DNA from: CAYQTL01 sp964420405 | Lineage (GTDB): Bacteria > Acidobacteriota > Thermoanaerobaculia > Thermoanaerobaculales > Sulfomarinibacteraceae | Direction: 5' to 3' | NCBI GenBank assembly: GCA_964420405.1 | Contig: CAYQTL010000002.1 | Coordinates: forward strand, 1-64,000 | Length of the DNA: 64,000 nt | Shown: positions 1 to 9,061 of the stretch, in pieces | Position numbering within the stretch: position 1 is the stretch's first letter | How the letters are laid out: every line of letters starts with the position of its first letter | Translations under genes and position numbers: made by a program | Notes under the pieces: model-generated | What the model was told of the DNA's origin: nothing | Seen by the model: the letters and a program-made list of their open reading frames with translations, nothing else | The model's database searches: none

Positions 1-1080
1 ACCGCAGGCGTGGATCACCGATCCCGATCCGAGGAAGAGGCAGGCCTTGAAGAACGCGTGCGTCACAACGTGGAAGATCGCTGCCACGAACCCGGCGACG
101 CCGGCGCCGAGGAACATGTACCCGAGCTGGCTGACGGTGGAGTAGGCGAGGACCTTCTTGATGTCGTTCTGGGCCAGGCCGATGGTGGCGGCGAAGATCG
201 CCGTCAGGCCGCCGACGACGGCCACCGTCAGCATCGCGGTCGGGCTGAGCTGATAGAAGACGTTGCAGCGCGCCACCAGGTAGACGCCCGCCGTGACCAT
301 GGTGGCGGCGTGGATCAGGGCCGATACCGGGGTCGGTCCCGCCATCGCGTCGGGCAGCCACACGTAGAGCGGGATCTGGGCCGACTTGCCGACCGCCCCC
401 AGGAACAGCAGCAGGCCGATGGCGGTGGCGATCGGCGCACCGATCTCGAGCCCGGCCGCCGCCGCGAACAGCTCCTCGAACTCGCTGGTGCCGAACGCCG
501 CGAAGCAGGCGAACACCGCCAGCAGGAAGCCGAGGTCGCCGATCCGGTTGACGACGAACGCCTTCTTGCCGGCCGCGGCGCACCACTCCTGGTCGAAGAA
601 GTACCCGATCAGGAGGTAGGAGCACAGGCCGACGCCCTCCCATCCGATGAACATCATCGGCAGGTTGGCGCCGAGCACGAGCATCAGCATCGCGAACATG
701 AACAGGTTGAGGTAGGCGAAGTACCGTGCGTAGCCGGCGTCGGACTCGCCGTGCATGTAGCCGACCGAGTAGACGTGGATCAGGAAGCCGACCAGGGTCA
801 CGAACGCCACCATCACCGCCGAGAGGGGGTCGAGGTGGAACGCGGCGTCGACCGTCAGGTCGCCGGCGTGGATCCAGGTGAAGTAGGTCTCGACCAGCAC
901 CCGCCCGGGAAGCTGGAGGTACTGCCACAAGGCGACGTAGGCCGCCACCGTGGCGGCGCCCACCGAGCCGACGCCGACCGCCGTCACCAGGCCCTTCCTG
1001 GCCTTCACCGCTCCGAGCAGCAGGTTGAGAAGCGCACCGGCGAGGCAGAGGAACGGGATCAGCCAGAGCGAACCAATCAT
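1..1080 (-). CDS. nuoL: NADH-quinone oxidoreductase subunit L (5' part; 3' end outside window)
   Basis: Only the first 360 codons are present; the gene runs off the left edge. NuoL is an antiporter-like proton-pumping membrane subunit of complex I. The start MIGSLWLIPFL is followed by closely spaced hydrophobic helices. Typical NuoL motifs are visible: GWEGVGLCSYLLIG, FVVNRIGDLGF, GKSAQIPLYVWLPDAMAGPTP and SALIHAATMVTAGVYL, which carry the conserved Glu and Lys/His of the proton channel. The ATG lies 10 nt after the nuoK stop and has a purine-rich GGGGGAAGA just upstream. It is the last nuo gene visible; nuoM and nuoN would be expected beyond the edge. Confidence 0.96.
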   Translation of the reverse strand, partial: MIGSLWLIPFLCLAGALLNLLLGAVKARKGLVTAVGVGSVGAATVAAYVALWQYLQLPGRVLVETYFTWIHAGDLTVDAAFHLDPLSAVMVAFVTLVGFLIHVYSVGYMHGESDAGYARYFAYLNLFMFAMLMLVLGANLPMMFIGWEGVGLCSYLLIGYFFDQEWCAAAGKKAFVVNRIGDLGFLLAVFACFAAFGTSEFEELFAAAAGLEIGAPIATAIGLLLFLGAVGKSAQIPLYVWLPDAMAGPTPVSALIHAATMVTAGVYLVARCNVFYQLSPTAMLTVAVVGGLTAIFAATIGLAQNDIKKVLAYSTVSQLGYMFLGAGVAGFVAAIFHVVTHAFFKACLFLGSGSVIHACG

Positions 1081-1090
1081 GCTCTTCCCC

Positions 1091-1429
1091 CTACCACCGC
1101 AGCACGTTGACCCGGTCGACGTCGATCGACTCCTTCAACCGGTACAACGCGATGAACAGCGCCAGACCGACCGCCGCCTCCGCCGCGGCGACGCCGATCA
1201 CGAAGAACACAAACACCTGGCCGGCGACCGCCGCGGCCAGGGTGCCGGAGTCGGCCGCGAACCGCATCGCGAACGCGACGAACGCGAGGTTGGCCGAGTT
1301 GAGCATGATCTCCAGCGACAGGAAGATGGCGATGCCGTTGCGGCGCAGCAGCACGCCGACCATGCCGATGACGAAGAGCACCGCCGACAGCACCAGCACC
1401 CACGTGTACGGGATCGGGACCGGGCTCAT
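1091..1429 (-). CDS. nuoK: NADH-quinone oxidoreductase subunit K
   Basis: A 112-residue membrane subunit of complex I with three predicted helices. The middle segment FLSLEIMLNSANLAFVAF contains the conserved membrane Glu (helix 2 ELMLNAVNL type motif), which belongs to the proton pathway. The length fits the family (about 100 residues). The ATG overlaps the nuoJ stop by 4 nt, so the two are translationally coupled, and nuoL follows after 10 nt. Confidence 0.96.
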   Translation of the reverse strand: MSPVPIPYTWVLVLSAVLFVIGMVGVLLRRNGIAIFLSLEIMLNSANLAFVAFAMRFAADSGTLAAAVAGQVFVFFVIGVAAAEAAVGLALFIALYRLKESIDVDRVNVLRW

Positions 1430-1929
1430 CGCTCCTCCCTCCGGGCGAGGTAGACCGCGCCGACGATCGCGCTCACCAGCAGCAGGGTGATGAACTCGAA
1501 CGCGAACAGGTGGCTGCCGAGCAACGCCCGCCCGATCGGGAAGACCGTCCCGCCCTCCACCGCGTCCGGCAGCACTGCGCCGGTCTCGGGAGTCAGCCGC
1601 GCGACGGCGGAGACCACCACCGACCCGAGCCCGATGGCGGCGATCGCGCCGAGGGCCGCCTGTACCGGCCGGCCGCTGCCGATCCGCTCCACCGAGCGGA
1701 TGTTGAGCAGCATGATCACGAACAGGAACAGGACCAGGATGGCGCCCGAGTAGACGATGATCTGGATCGCCGCCAGGAAGTCCATCCCGAGCAGCGCGAA
1801 CACCGTCGCCATGCAGAAGAACATCACCACCAGCGCGAGCACGTTGACGACCGGGTCACGGTGGGCGATGGCGACCAGGCTGAACACCACCGCGAAGGCC
1901 GCCGCCACGAGGAACACGTAGGTGACCAC
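1426..1929 (-). CDS. nuoJ: NADH-quinone oxidoreductase subunit J
   Basis: A 167-residue, five-helix membrane subunit of complex I. The motif DFLAAIQIIVYSGAILVLFL is the conserved pi-bulge helix region of NuoJ (family pattern EFLAVVQVLVYVGAVMVLFLFV). The start is GTG at 1929 with a GAGGGGGAG ribosome site. It sits 10 nt after the nuoH stop, a gap too small for nuoI, which lies between these two genes in the usual operon. Confidence 0.95.
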   Translation of the reverse strand: MVTYVFLVAAAFAVVFSLVAIAHRDPVVNVLALVVMFFCMATVFALLGMDFLAAIQIIVYSGAILVLFLFVIMLLNIRSVERIGSGRPVQAALGAIAAIGLGSVVVSAVARLTPETGAVLPDAVEGGTVFPIGRALLGSHLFAFEFITLLLVSAIVGAVYLARREER

Positions 1930-1939
1930 CAGCTCCCCC

Positions 1940-2992
1940 TCAGAACAGGCCGAGACCGATCGCGAGCCCGGCCCACAGGAAGTTCAGGACCGACAGCGGC
2001 ACCATCACCTTCCAGCCCAGCGCCATGAGCTGGTCGAAGCGGAACCGCGGCAGGGTCCAGCGCACCCACACGAAGAACCACAGGAAGAACGCGACCTTGA
2101 GCGAGAACACACCGATCGAGAACACGGCCTGGGCCCAGCCGGAGAACGGCGTCCCGATCCACGGCAGGGTCCAGCCGCCGAAGAACAGAACGGTCATCAG
2201 CGACGCCGCCACCACCATGTGGACGTACTCGCTCATGAAGAACGCGGCGAACTTCATCGACGAGTACTCGGTGTGGTAGCCGGCCACGAGCTCGGCCTCG
2301 GCCTCGGGCAGGTCGAACGGCAGCCGGTTGGTCTCGGCGAACGCCGCGACCATGAAGGTGATCGCTCCGAGCAGCTGGGTGCAGACGTTCCAGCGCGGCA
2401 CGAACCCGAGCCAGGTCCCCTGCTGTGCCGCGACCACGTCCGACAGGTGCAGCGAGCCGGCGGCCATCAGCACGCCGACCACCGACACGGTCATCGCGAG
2501 CTCGTAGGAGATGTTCTGGGCCGAAGCACGGATCCCGCCGAACAGCGAGTACTTGTTGTTGGACGCCCAGCCGGCGAGGACGATCGAGTACACGCCGAGG
2601 GACGCGATCGCGAAGATGTACAGGATGCCGATGTTCAGGTCCGGCGCGACGATGAAGCCGTCGACCGGCTGCCCGAGCAGCTCGAGGCCGGGATCGGCGC
2701 CGAACGGCACCGCGATGAACGTCGACAGGGAGACCACCAGCGCGATCACCGGCGCCGCGAGGTACAGCAGGAGGTTGACGTCCGACGGGACCAGGTTCTC
2801 CTTCGTCATCAGCTTGACCGCGTCCACGACGGGCTGGAGCAACCCGAACGGTCCGACCCGGTTGGGGCCGAGCCGGTCCTGGATCAGCGCCGAGCCGCGC
2901 CGCTCGACCCAGACCATGATCGGAACGGTCGTCAGCAGCACCACCAGGACCGCGGCGAGCTTGATGCCGATCACGGCCAGATCAGCCCACAT
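1940..2992 (-). CDS. nuoH: NADH-quinone oxidoreductase subunit H
   Basis: A 350-residue membrane subunit of complex I that forms much of the quinone chamber with NuoB and NuoD. Characteristic motifs are ERRGSALIQDRLGPNRVGP near residue 30, LKLMTKE-type (VKLMTKENLVP), and AETNRLPFDLPEAEAELVAGYHTEYSS around residue 220, where the conserved Glu residues of the E-channel lie. About eight helices are predicted. The ATG overlaps the end of nuoG by 11 nt. NuoB, NuoD and NuoI, its direct structural partners, are not encoded in this operon. Confidence 0.97.
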   Translation of the reverse strand: MWADLAVIGIKLAAVLVVLLTTVPIMVWVERRGSALIQDRLGPNRVGPFGLLQPVVDAVKLMTKENLVPSDVNLLLYLAAPVIALVVSLSTFIAVPFGADPGLELLGQPVDGFIVAPDLNIGILYIFAIASLGVYSIVLAGWASNNKYSLFGGIRASAQNISYELAMTVSVVGVLMAAGSLHLSDVVAAQQGTWLGFVPRWNVCTQLLGAITFMVAAFAETNRLPFDLPEAEAELVAGYHTEYSSMKFAAFFMSEYVHMVVAASLMTVLFFGGWTLPWIGTPFSGWAQAVFSIGVFSLKVAFFLWFFVWVRWTLPRFRFDQLMALGWKVMVPLSVLNFLWAGLAIGLGLF

Positions 2993-4577
2993 GGGGGACC
3001 TCCTCGAGCAGCGGGATGCCCGGCTCCGCCTGCAGCCGGCGGTAGGTCATGCCGGCGAACGCCGGCACCGACGCGGCGAGCTCCTCGAACAGCCGCCGGG
3101 GGGACGGCTCCCGCCCGTCCTCGTCCACCGCCCCGATGCGCACGCCCAGACGGTGGAGGATCTCCCAGGCGGGACGGGCCTGCCCCTGCGGCGCGAACGC
3201 CCGCCGGGCGAGCTGGACGCGGCCGGTGGAGGAGGTGTAGGTACCCTCCGTCTCCGCCCAGCCGGCGGCGGGCAGCAGCAGACCGGCCGCCGACGCCAGC
3301 GGGGTCGCGCGTCGGCCGACCACCGCGAGCGCACGTCCCGCCACGACCTCGGCGGCCGCCTCGGTCTCGAGCCACGGGTGGGCGTGGGCGTCGAGCACCA
3401 GCAGCGGACCGTCACCGCCCCGCAGGAACGCCTCCAGGCCTGCCTGGTCGACCCTCCGCAGGCCGATCGCGCGGGCGCCGGCCGCGTTGGGATGGGCGTC
3501 GACGTTGCGCACCCACTCGCGGTGGCCGTTCTTGACCGACCGTGCCTCGCCGTCGTGGACCGGCACCACCACCTCGAGACCGGCGTGTCCCACCAGGGTG
3601 CGGGAGACGAGGAACAGGGCCTCGTTGGAGAGGGCCGCGGAGGCCACCACGCGGGGTTTCGTCGCGCCCGCGACCAGCTCCGCGAGCCGGCCCAGGGCCT
3701 CGCCCCAGGGCAGGGCGCGCTCGCCGTCGGGCTCGCGCACCATCGGCCGCTCGACGTCGACCCGGTTGAAACCCTCCGCCAGGAAGCGACCGTAGTCGCA
3801 CATCCACCAGCCGTTCACCTCGGTGTTCTCGCGCGGCCGGAACCGGTGGACGACCTCCTTGAGGTGGTCGAGCCACGTGTTGCAGCCGATGCTGCAGCCG
3901 GGGCACACCGACGGCGTCGCTTCGAGGTGCCAGACCCGCGCTCGGAAGCGGAACTCCGTGACGGTCAGGGCGCCGACCGGGCACACGTCGGCGGCACATG
4001 CCGACCACGGGTTGTCGAACGGCCGCCCGTCGTAGGTGTCGATGTAGGAGTGGTTGCCCCGCGACTTCATGGTCAGGTCGGAGGTCTCGGCGATCTCCTC
4101 GGTGAAGCGGATGCAGCGGGTGCAGTGGATGCAGCGGTTCTGGTTCTGGACCACGTGGGGCCCGATCATCCGGCGCTCGAGCCCCGGGAAGGTCCGCCGC
4201 TGGTCGACCATGTGGGTCGAGTCGAGCCCGTGCTCCACCGAGTAGTCCTGCAGGCCGCACTCGCCGGCCTGGTCGCAGACCGGGCAGTCGAGGGGGTGGT
4301 TCTCCAGCAGGAACTCCATCACCGCGGCGCGGGCGTCGCGGACCTTCTCGGAGTCGGTGAACACCACCTGGCCCTCCTGGACCGGGGTCGAGCAGGCGGT
4401 GACCAGGCGCGGCATCCCTTCGATCTCGACGAAGCAGATCCGGCACTGGCCGACCACCGTCAGGCCGGGGTGGTAGCAGTAGGTCGGGACCTCGATCCCG
4501 ACGGCCCGGGCGGCCTGGACGAGGTTGGTCCCCTCGGGCACCCGGACCTCGTGGCCGTCGATCGTCACCGTCACCAT
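2982..4577 (-). CDS. nuoG: NADH-quinone oxidoreductase subunit G
   Basis: A 531-residue iron-sulfur subunit of the NADH-oxidising arm. The N-terminal [2Fe-2S] ferredoxin domain has CYHPGL, GQCRICFVE and TACST. It is followed by HPLDCPVCDQAGECGLQD and by CIHCTRCIRF with CAADVCPVGAL, the ligands of [4Fe-4S] clusters. A further CPGCSIGCN motif opens the molybdopterin-oxidoreductase-like region. That region is short: many NuoG proteins are 700-900 residues. The start ATG at 4577 (MVTVTIDGHEV) begins directly with the ferredoxin fold and lies 17 nt after nuoF; a longer upstream reading would overlap nuoF. Confidence 0.95.
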   Translation of the reverse strand: MVTVTIDGHEVRVPEGTNLVQAARAVGIEVPTYCYHPGLTVVGQCRICFVEIEGMPRLVTACSTPVQEGQVVFTDSEKVRDARAAVMEFLLENHPLDCPVCDQAGECGLQDYSVEHGLDSTHMVDQRRTFPGLERRMIGPHVVQNQNRCIHCTRCIRFTEEIAETSDLTMKSRGNHSYIDTYDGRPFDNPWSACAADVCPVGALTVTEFRFRARVWHLEATPSVCPGCSIGCNTWLDHLKEVVHRFRPRENTEVNGWWMCDYGRFLAEGFNRVDVERPMVREPDGERALPWGEALGRLAELVAGATKPRVVASAALSNEALFLVSRTLVGHAGLEVVVPVHDGEARSVKNGHREWVRNVDAHPNAAGARAIGLRRVDQAGLEAFLRGGDGPLLVLDAHAHPWLETEAAAEVVAGRALAVVGRRATPLASAAGLLLPAAGWAETEGTYTSSTGRVQLARRAFAPQGQARPAWEILHRLGVRIGAVDEDGREPSPRRLFEELAASVPAFAGMTYRRLQAEPGIPLLEEVPHVG

Positions 4578-4594
4578 CGGCGTCGCTCCTGTCG

Positions 4595-5908
<1,314 letters not shown>

Positions 5909-5915
5909 GCTGCCC

Positions 5916-6443
5916 TCACTCCAGCCGGTCGAGCAGCTCGTCGAGCGACTCCACCGTGAGATGGGTGTAGTAGTCGTTGTTCACCTGGATGACGGGCCCC
6001 TCGCCGCACGCCCCCAGGCACTGCACGTCCACCAGGGTGAACCGCCCGTCGGGCGTGGTCTCGCCGAAGTCGATCCCGAGCTTCGAGCGCAGGTGCCCGA
6101 CCAGCCCGCCGGTGCCGCAGAGCTGGCACGACAGGGTCGTGCAGACCTGCAGGAGGTAGCGGCCGGGAGGGGTCCGCTGGTACATCGTGTAGAACGACGT
6201 GACGCCCTCGATGAACGCAGGGGACAGGCCCAGCCGTTCGCCGATGGCACGGGTGATGCCGGGCGAGATCCATCCCCAGCGCTCCTGGCACAGCCACAGC
6301 ACCGGCAGCAGCGCCGCCTGGGAGTCGGGGTAGCGGGACAGGATCCGCCCGATCTCCGCCTCCATGGCGTCGTCGAAGGTGACGGACTCCACCTCCTCGG
6401 GGGAGGCGACGGTCAGTGGCGCGGTCGCCACGCGGTCGGTCAT
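5916..6443 (-). CDS. nuoE: NADH-quinone oxidoreductase subunit E
   Basis: A 175-residue thioredoxin-like [2Fe-2S] subunit of the NADH module. Cluster ligands are seen in CTTLSCQLCG and CLGACGEGPVIQVN. The helical N-terminal half has the usual motif EIGRILSRYPDSQAALLPVL. The ATG at 6443 overlaps the nuoA stop by 4 nt. This direct junction matters: nuoB, nuoC and nuoD normally sit between nuoA and nuoE and are absent. Confidence 0.96.
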   Translation of the reverse strand: MTDRVATAPLTVASPEEVESVTFDDAMEAEIGRILSRYPDSQAALLPVLWLCQERWGWISPGITRAIGERLGLSPAFIEGVTSFYTMYQRTPPGRYLLQVCTTLSCQLCGTGGLVGHLRSKLGIDFGETTPDGRFTLVDVQCLGACGEGPVIQVNNDYYTHLTVESLDELLDRLE

Positions 6444-6865
6444 CGCGACTCTCCTCCCGCGTCGGCGGTCCCGCTCGCCTCCGGCCGACGCCGACCCCAG
6501 TCGAACACGCCCTTGCGCCACAGCCAGAGGTAGGCCAGGGCGAGCAGCGCCATGAACGCGAGCATGTCCCACAGCGCCGCCAGCGAGCCGGACCCGACCG
6601 ACTCGCGGTAGACCACCGCCCACGGGTACAGGAAGGCGACCTCGACGTCGAGCACGACGAACACCAGCGCGACCAGGTAGAACTTGACGGAGATCCGCTT
6701 GTTGGCACGGTCGAGCAGCGGCACGCCCGACTCGTAGGTCTGGCCTGTCATGGGACCCCGCTGCCGGCGACGCTGTGCGACGAGCGCCGCGAACCCCAGC
6801 ATCCCGACGGCGGTCGCCGTCGCGACGACGAGGGTCAGCAGGACGGGCAGGAACTGGTCGGCCAT
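6440..6865 (-). CDS. nuoA: NADH-quinone oxidoreductase subunit A
   Basis: A 141-residue, three-helix membrane subunit of complex I. The conserved motif is YESGVPLLDRANKRISVKFYLVALVFVVLDVEVAFLYPW in outline (YESG, KFYLVA, FDVEVAFLYPW type), holding the conserved acidic residues of helices 2 and 3. I place the start at the ATG at 6865 because GGAGGGGGATGCC gives a correctly spaced ribosome site; the upstream ATG at 6880 would have none. It is the first gene of the operon, about 30 nt behind a clear promoter. Confidence 0.93.
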   Translation of the reverse strand: MADQFLPVLLTLVVATATAVGMLGFAALVAQRRRQRGPMTGQTYESGVPLLDRANKRISVKFYLVALVFVVLDVEVAFLYPWAVVYRESVGSGSLAALWDMLAFMALLALAYLWLWRKGVFDWGRRRPEASGTADAGGESR

Positions 6866-6901
6866 GGCATCCCCCTCCATGTGGCCATTTTCACAACCGG
6901 C

Positions 6902-6930
6902 ATCCTAACCACGTGCCGGAAGAGCGTCAA
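6902..6930 (-). promoter_or_regulatory. Housekeeping promoter of the nuo operon
   Basis: On the minus strand there is TTGACG (6925-6930), a 17-nt spacer and TAGGAT (6902-6907). Transcription would start near 6895, giving a leader of about 30 nt before the nuoA ATG. Match to the sigma-70-type consensus is good for both boxes. Confidence 0.7.
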
Positions 6931-6975
6931 CTTGCCCTCGCCCCGCGCTCGCGGCCGCGCGCCCGGCGCGATCCC

Positions 6976-7131
6976 ATCCCGATCCCGGACGAGGTGTGGA
7001 GGTGCGTGGATGGGACGCGGATCGGGCCGGGCGACCGCAGAAGCGCCGCCGAAGGAGGGCTCCCCGGGGGGGGAGGATGCGGACCACGGCCGCACGCCCG
7101 GCCGGCGCTCGAGGCGCGTCCGGATCGGGAT
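6976..7131. other. Intergenic region between divergent nuoA and guaA with an imperfect inverted repeat
   Basis: The roughly 250 bp between the nuo promoter and the guaA -10 box hold no gene. Near-complementary arms occur at 6976-6991 (ATCCCGATCCCGGACG) and 7117-7131 (CGTCCGGATCGGGAT). I see no riboswitch-like structure and cannot assign a role. Confidence 0.3.
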
Positions 7132-7181
7132 CGGACGAGGGGAGGCGGTCGGTGGGCCAGTCGCCGTCGCGGCCGCGCTGC

Positions 7182-7187
7182 TATCCT
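7182..7187 (+). promoter_or_regulatory. Probable -10 box of guaA
   Basis: TATCCT lies 24 nt before the guaA ATG; a GGAGGA ribosome site follows at 7197-7202. No convincing -35 box is visible. Confidence 0.35.
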
Positions 7188-7211
7188 CACGCCACCGGAG
7201 GACGGACCGAC

Positions 7212-8744
7212 ATGGGTCACCAGGTCATCGCGATTCTCGACTTCGGCTCCCAGTACACCCAGCTGATCGCCCGCCGCCTGCGGGAGCTCGGCGTGAAGAC
7301 CGTGGTCGAGAGGGGCGACGCCTCGGTCGGCCGGATCGCGGAGCTCTCACCGATCGGGCTGGTCCTGTCGGGCGGTCCGTCGAGCGTGTTCGAGGAGGGC
7401 GCCCTCCAGGTCGACCGACGGCTGCTCGGGATGGGCGTCCCGGTGCTCGGGATCTGCTACGGAATGCAGCTTCTGGCGCTGCACCTGGGCGGGGAGGTCA
7501 GGGGATCGGACCGCCGCGAGTACGGCCTCGCCGAGCTCGAGGTGCTCGCTCCTCGGGCGGTGCTCGAGGGCACCCCGGCCGAGCAGCCGGTGTGGATGAG
7601 CCATGGCGACCAGGTCGTGCGGGCGCCCGAAGGGTTCGAGGTCCTCGCCCGGACCGGCAGCACCGGCATCGCCGCGATGGCGGATCACCGCCGGCGGATG
7701 GTCGGCCTCCAGTTCCATCCCGAGGTCCGCCACACGCCCCACGGCACGACGATGCTGGAGAGGTTCCTCGACATGGCGGGTGCCGAGCGCGACTGGCGGG
7801 CGGCGACGATCCGCGACGAGCTGGTCGAGTCGCTGCGCCGACGGCTGCCCGACGGACGGGTGATCTGCGCGGTGTCGGGCGGGGTGGACTCGTCGGTCAC
7901 GGCGATGCTGCTGAAGGAAGCGATCGGCGATCGGACGGTCCCGATCTTCGTCGACACGGGCCTGCTGCGCAAGGGCGAGGGCGACATGGTCGTGCGGCGG
8001 TTCGCCGAGCACGGTGTCGCGGTGGACCGGGTCGACGCCGGCGAGGGCTTCTTCGGCGCCCTCGCGGGGGTGTCGGACCCCGAGACCAAGCGGCGGACGA
8101 TCGGCCGGCTGTTCGTCGAGGTGTTCGAGGCCGAGGCGCGGCGGTTCCCCGATGCCCGCTTCCTCGCGCAGGGGACGCTGTACCCGGACGTCATCGAGTC
8201 CTCCGGCGTGCTCGGCACGGCGGCGGTGATCAAGACCCACCACAACGTCGGGGGCCTGCCCGAGCGGCTCGGCCTCGAGCTGGTGGAGCCGCTGCGCGAC
8301 CTGTTCAAGGACGAGGTCCGGAGGGTCGGCGAGGAGCTCGGGCTGCCCCGGGACTTCGTCTGGCGGCACCCGTTCCCCGGTCCGGGACTGGCGGTCCGCA
8401 TCCTCGGCGAGGTCACCCCGGAGCGGGTCGCGATCCTGCAGGAGGCCGACGCGATCGTGGTCGACGAGATCCGCGCCGCGCGGCTGTACGACGCCATCTC
8501 CCAGGCCCTGTGCGTGCTGCTGCCGGTTCGCTCCGTCGGGGTGATGGGCGACGCCCGGACCTACGAGCAGGTGCTGGCGGTGCGGGCGGTGACCACCACC
8601 GACTTCATGACCGCCGACTGGTTCCGGTTCCCGCCGGAGGTGCTCGACCGGATCGCGCGCCGGGTGGTCAACGAGGTCCACGGCGTCAACCGGGTGGTGT
8701 ACGACGTCACGTCGAAGCCGCCGGGAACGATCGAGTGGGAGTGA
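7212..8744 (+). CDS. guaA: GMP synthase (glutamine-hydrolysing)
   Basis: A 510-residue enzyme that converts XMP to GMP with glutamine and ATP, the last step of guanine nucleotide synthesis. The N-terminal class I glutamine amidotransferase domain begins at ILDFGSQYTQLIARRLRE; its nucleophile lies in VLGICYGMQLL and the His-Glu pair in LQFHPEVRHT. The ATP pyrophosphatase P-loop is CAVSGGVDSSVTAML near residue 220. The C-terminal dimerisation domain ends with the typical PPGTIEWE. The ATG at 7212 has GGAGGA 9 nt upstream; a longer upstream reading lacks family similarity. It is transcribed away from the nuo operon. Confidence 0.98.
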   Translation: MGHQVIAILDFGSQYTQLIARRLRELGVKTVVERGDASVGRIAELSPIGLVLSGGPSSVFEEGALQVDRRLLGMGVPVLGICYGMQLLALHLGGEVRGSDRREYGLAELEVLAPRAVLEGTPAEQPVWMSHGDQVVRAPEGFEVLARTGSTGIAAMADHRRRMVGLQFHPEVRHTPHGTTMLERFLDMAGAERDWRAATIRDELVESLRRRLPDGRVICAVSGGVDSSVTAMLLKEAIGDRTVPIFVDTGLLRKGEGDMVVRRFAEHGVAVDRVDAGEGFFGALAGVSDPETKRRTIGRLFVEVFEAEARRFPDARFLAQGTLYPDVIESSGVLGTAAVIKTHHNVGGLPERLGLELVEPLRDLFKDEVRRVGEELGLPRDFVWRHPFPGPGLAVRILGEVTPERVAILQEADAIVVDEIRAARLYDAISQALCVLLPVRSVGVMGDARTYEQVLAVRAVTTTDFMTADWFRFPPEVLDRIARRVVNEVHGVNRVVYDVTSKPPGTIEWE

Positions 8745-8907
8745 TTCACCCGCGCGGGAGCGTGCGCCATCCCGGCCTTTCTGGATCCGATTGCGTTGTG
8801 TGCCCGGCTGTCTCGATCCCGAGCGGGTGGGGCTCGGTCCGTCCCCGGGCGGAACGTGCCGGTGCGACGGAGGGTCGGCCGGGCTGCAGCCGGACGGGGC
8901 TTGCATC

Positions 8908-8939
8908 GGGAACGGGATCGGGATCGGGATCGGGATCGG
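8908..8939 (+). repeat. GGG(ATC) tandem repeat with G-quadruplex pattern
   Basis: Five GGG runs at 8908, 8914, 8920, 8926 and 8932 are separated by exactly three bases, then a sixth GG. This is a 6-bp tandem repeat and fits the G3N3G3N3G3N3G3 pattern of an intramolecular G-quadruplex on the plus strand. It ends one base before the hairpin at 8941. Nothing else is evident in the 317-bp gap between guaA and the next gene. Confidence 0.6.
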
Positions 8940-8940
8940 A

Positions 8941-8969
8941 GTGATCGCCGGCCGCGGGCCGGCGATCAC
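8941..8969 (+). terminator. Perfect 13-bp hairpin downstream of guaA (terminator-like or regulatory)
   Basis: The arm 8941-8953 is fully complementary to 8957-8969 with a GCG loop. It lies about 200 nt after the guaA stop. No T-run follows, so it is either a T-less terminator or a structured element of the next gene's control region. The perfection and the adjacent G-run repeat make chance unlikely. Confidence 0.4.
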
Positions 8970-8976
8970 TGTGGTG

Positions 8977-8982
8977 TATCAT
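8977..8982 (+). promoter_or_regulatory. Possible -10 box for the COG2403-type gene
   Basis: TATCAT stands right after the perfect hairpin and about 80 nt before the ATG at 9062. No -35 match is seen, and the region upstream is occupied by the hairpin. Confidence 0.3.
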
Positions 8983-9061
8983 GCGCCGCGCCGTCGGTTC
9001 AGCTTTCCACCCGGCGGCCGTCGCCGCGCGCGGACGCGGCCGGATGGAGGGAGGAGCTCCT

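Noticed and set aside
1930..1939. Hidden nuoI between nuoH and nuoJ
   Set aside because: Only 10 bp separate the two genes.
6703..6718. TGGCACGG site resembling a -24 element
   Set aside because: No TTGC at the correct distance; it lies within nuoA.
8908..8939. Short repeats considered as a CRISPR array
   Set aside because: The unit is 6 bp without spacers; it is a simple tandem repeat.
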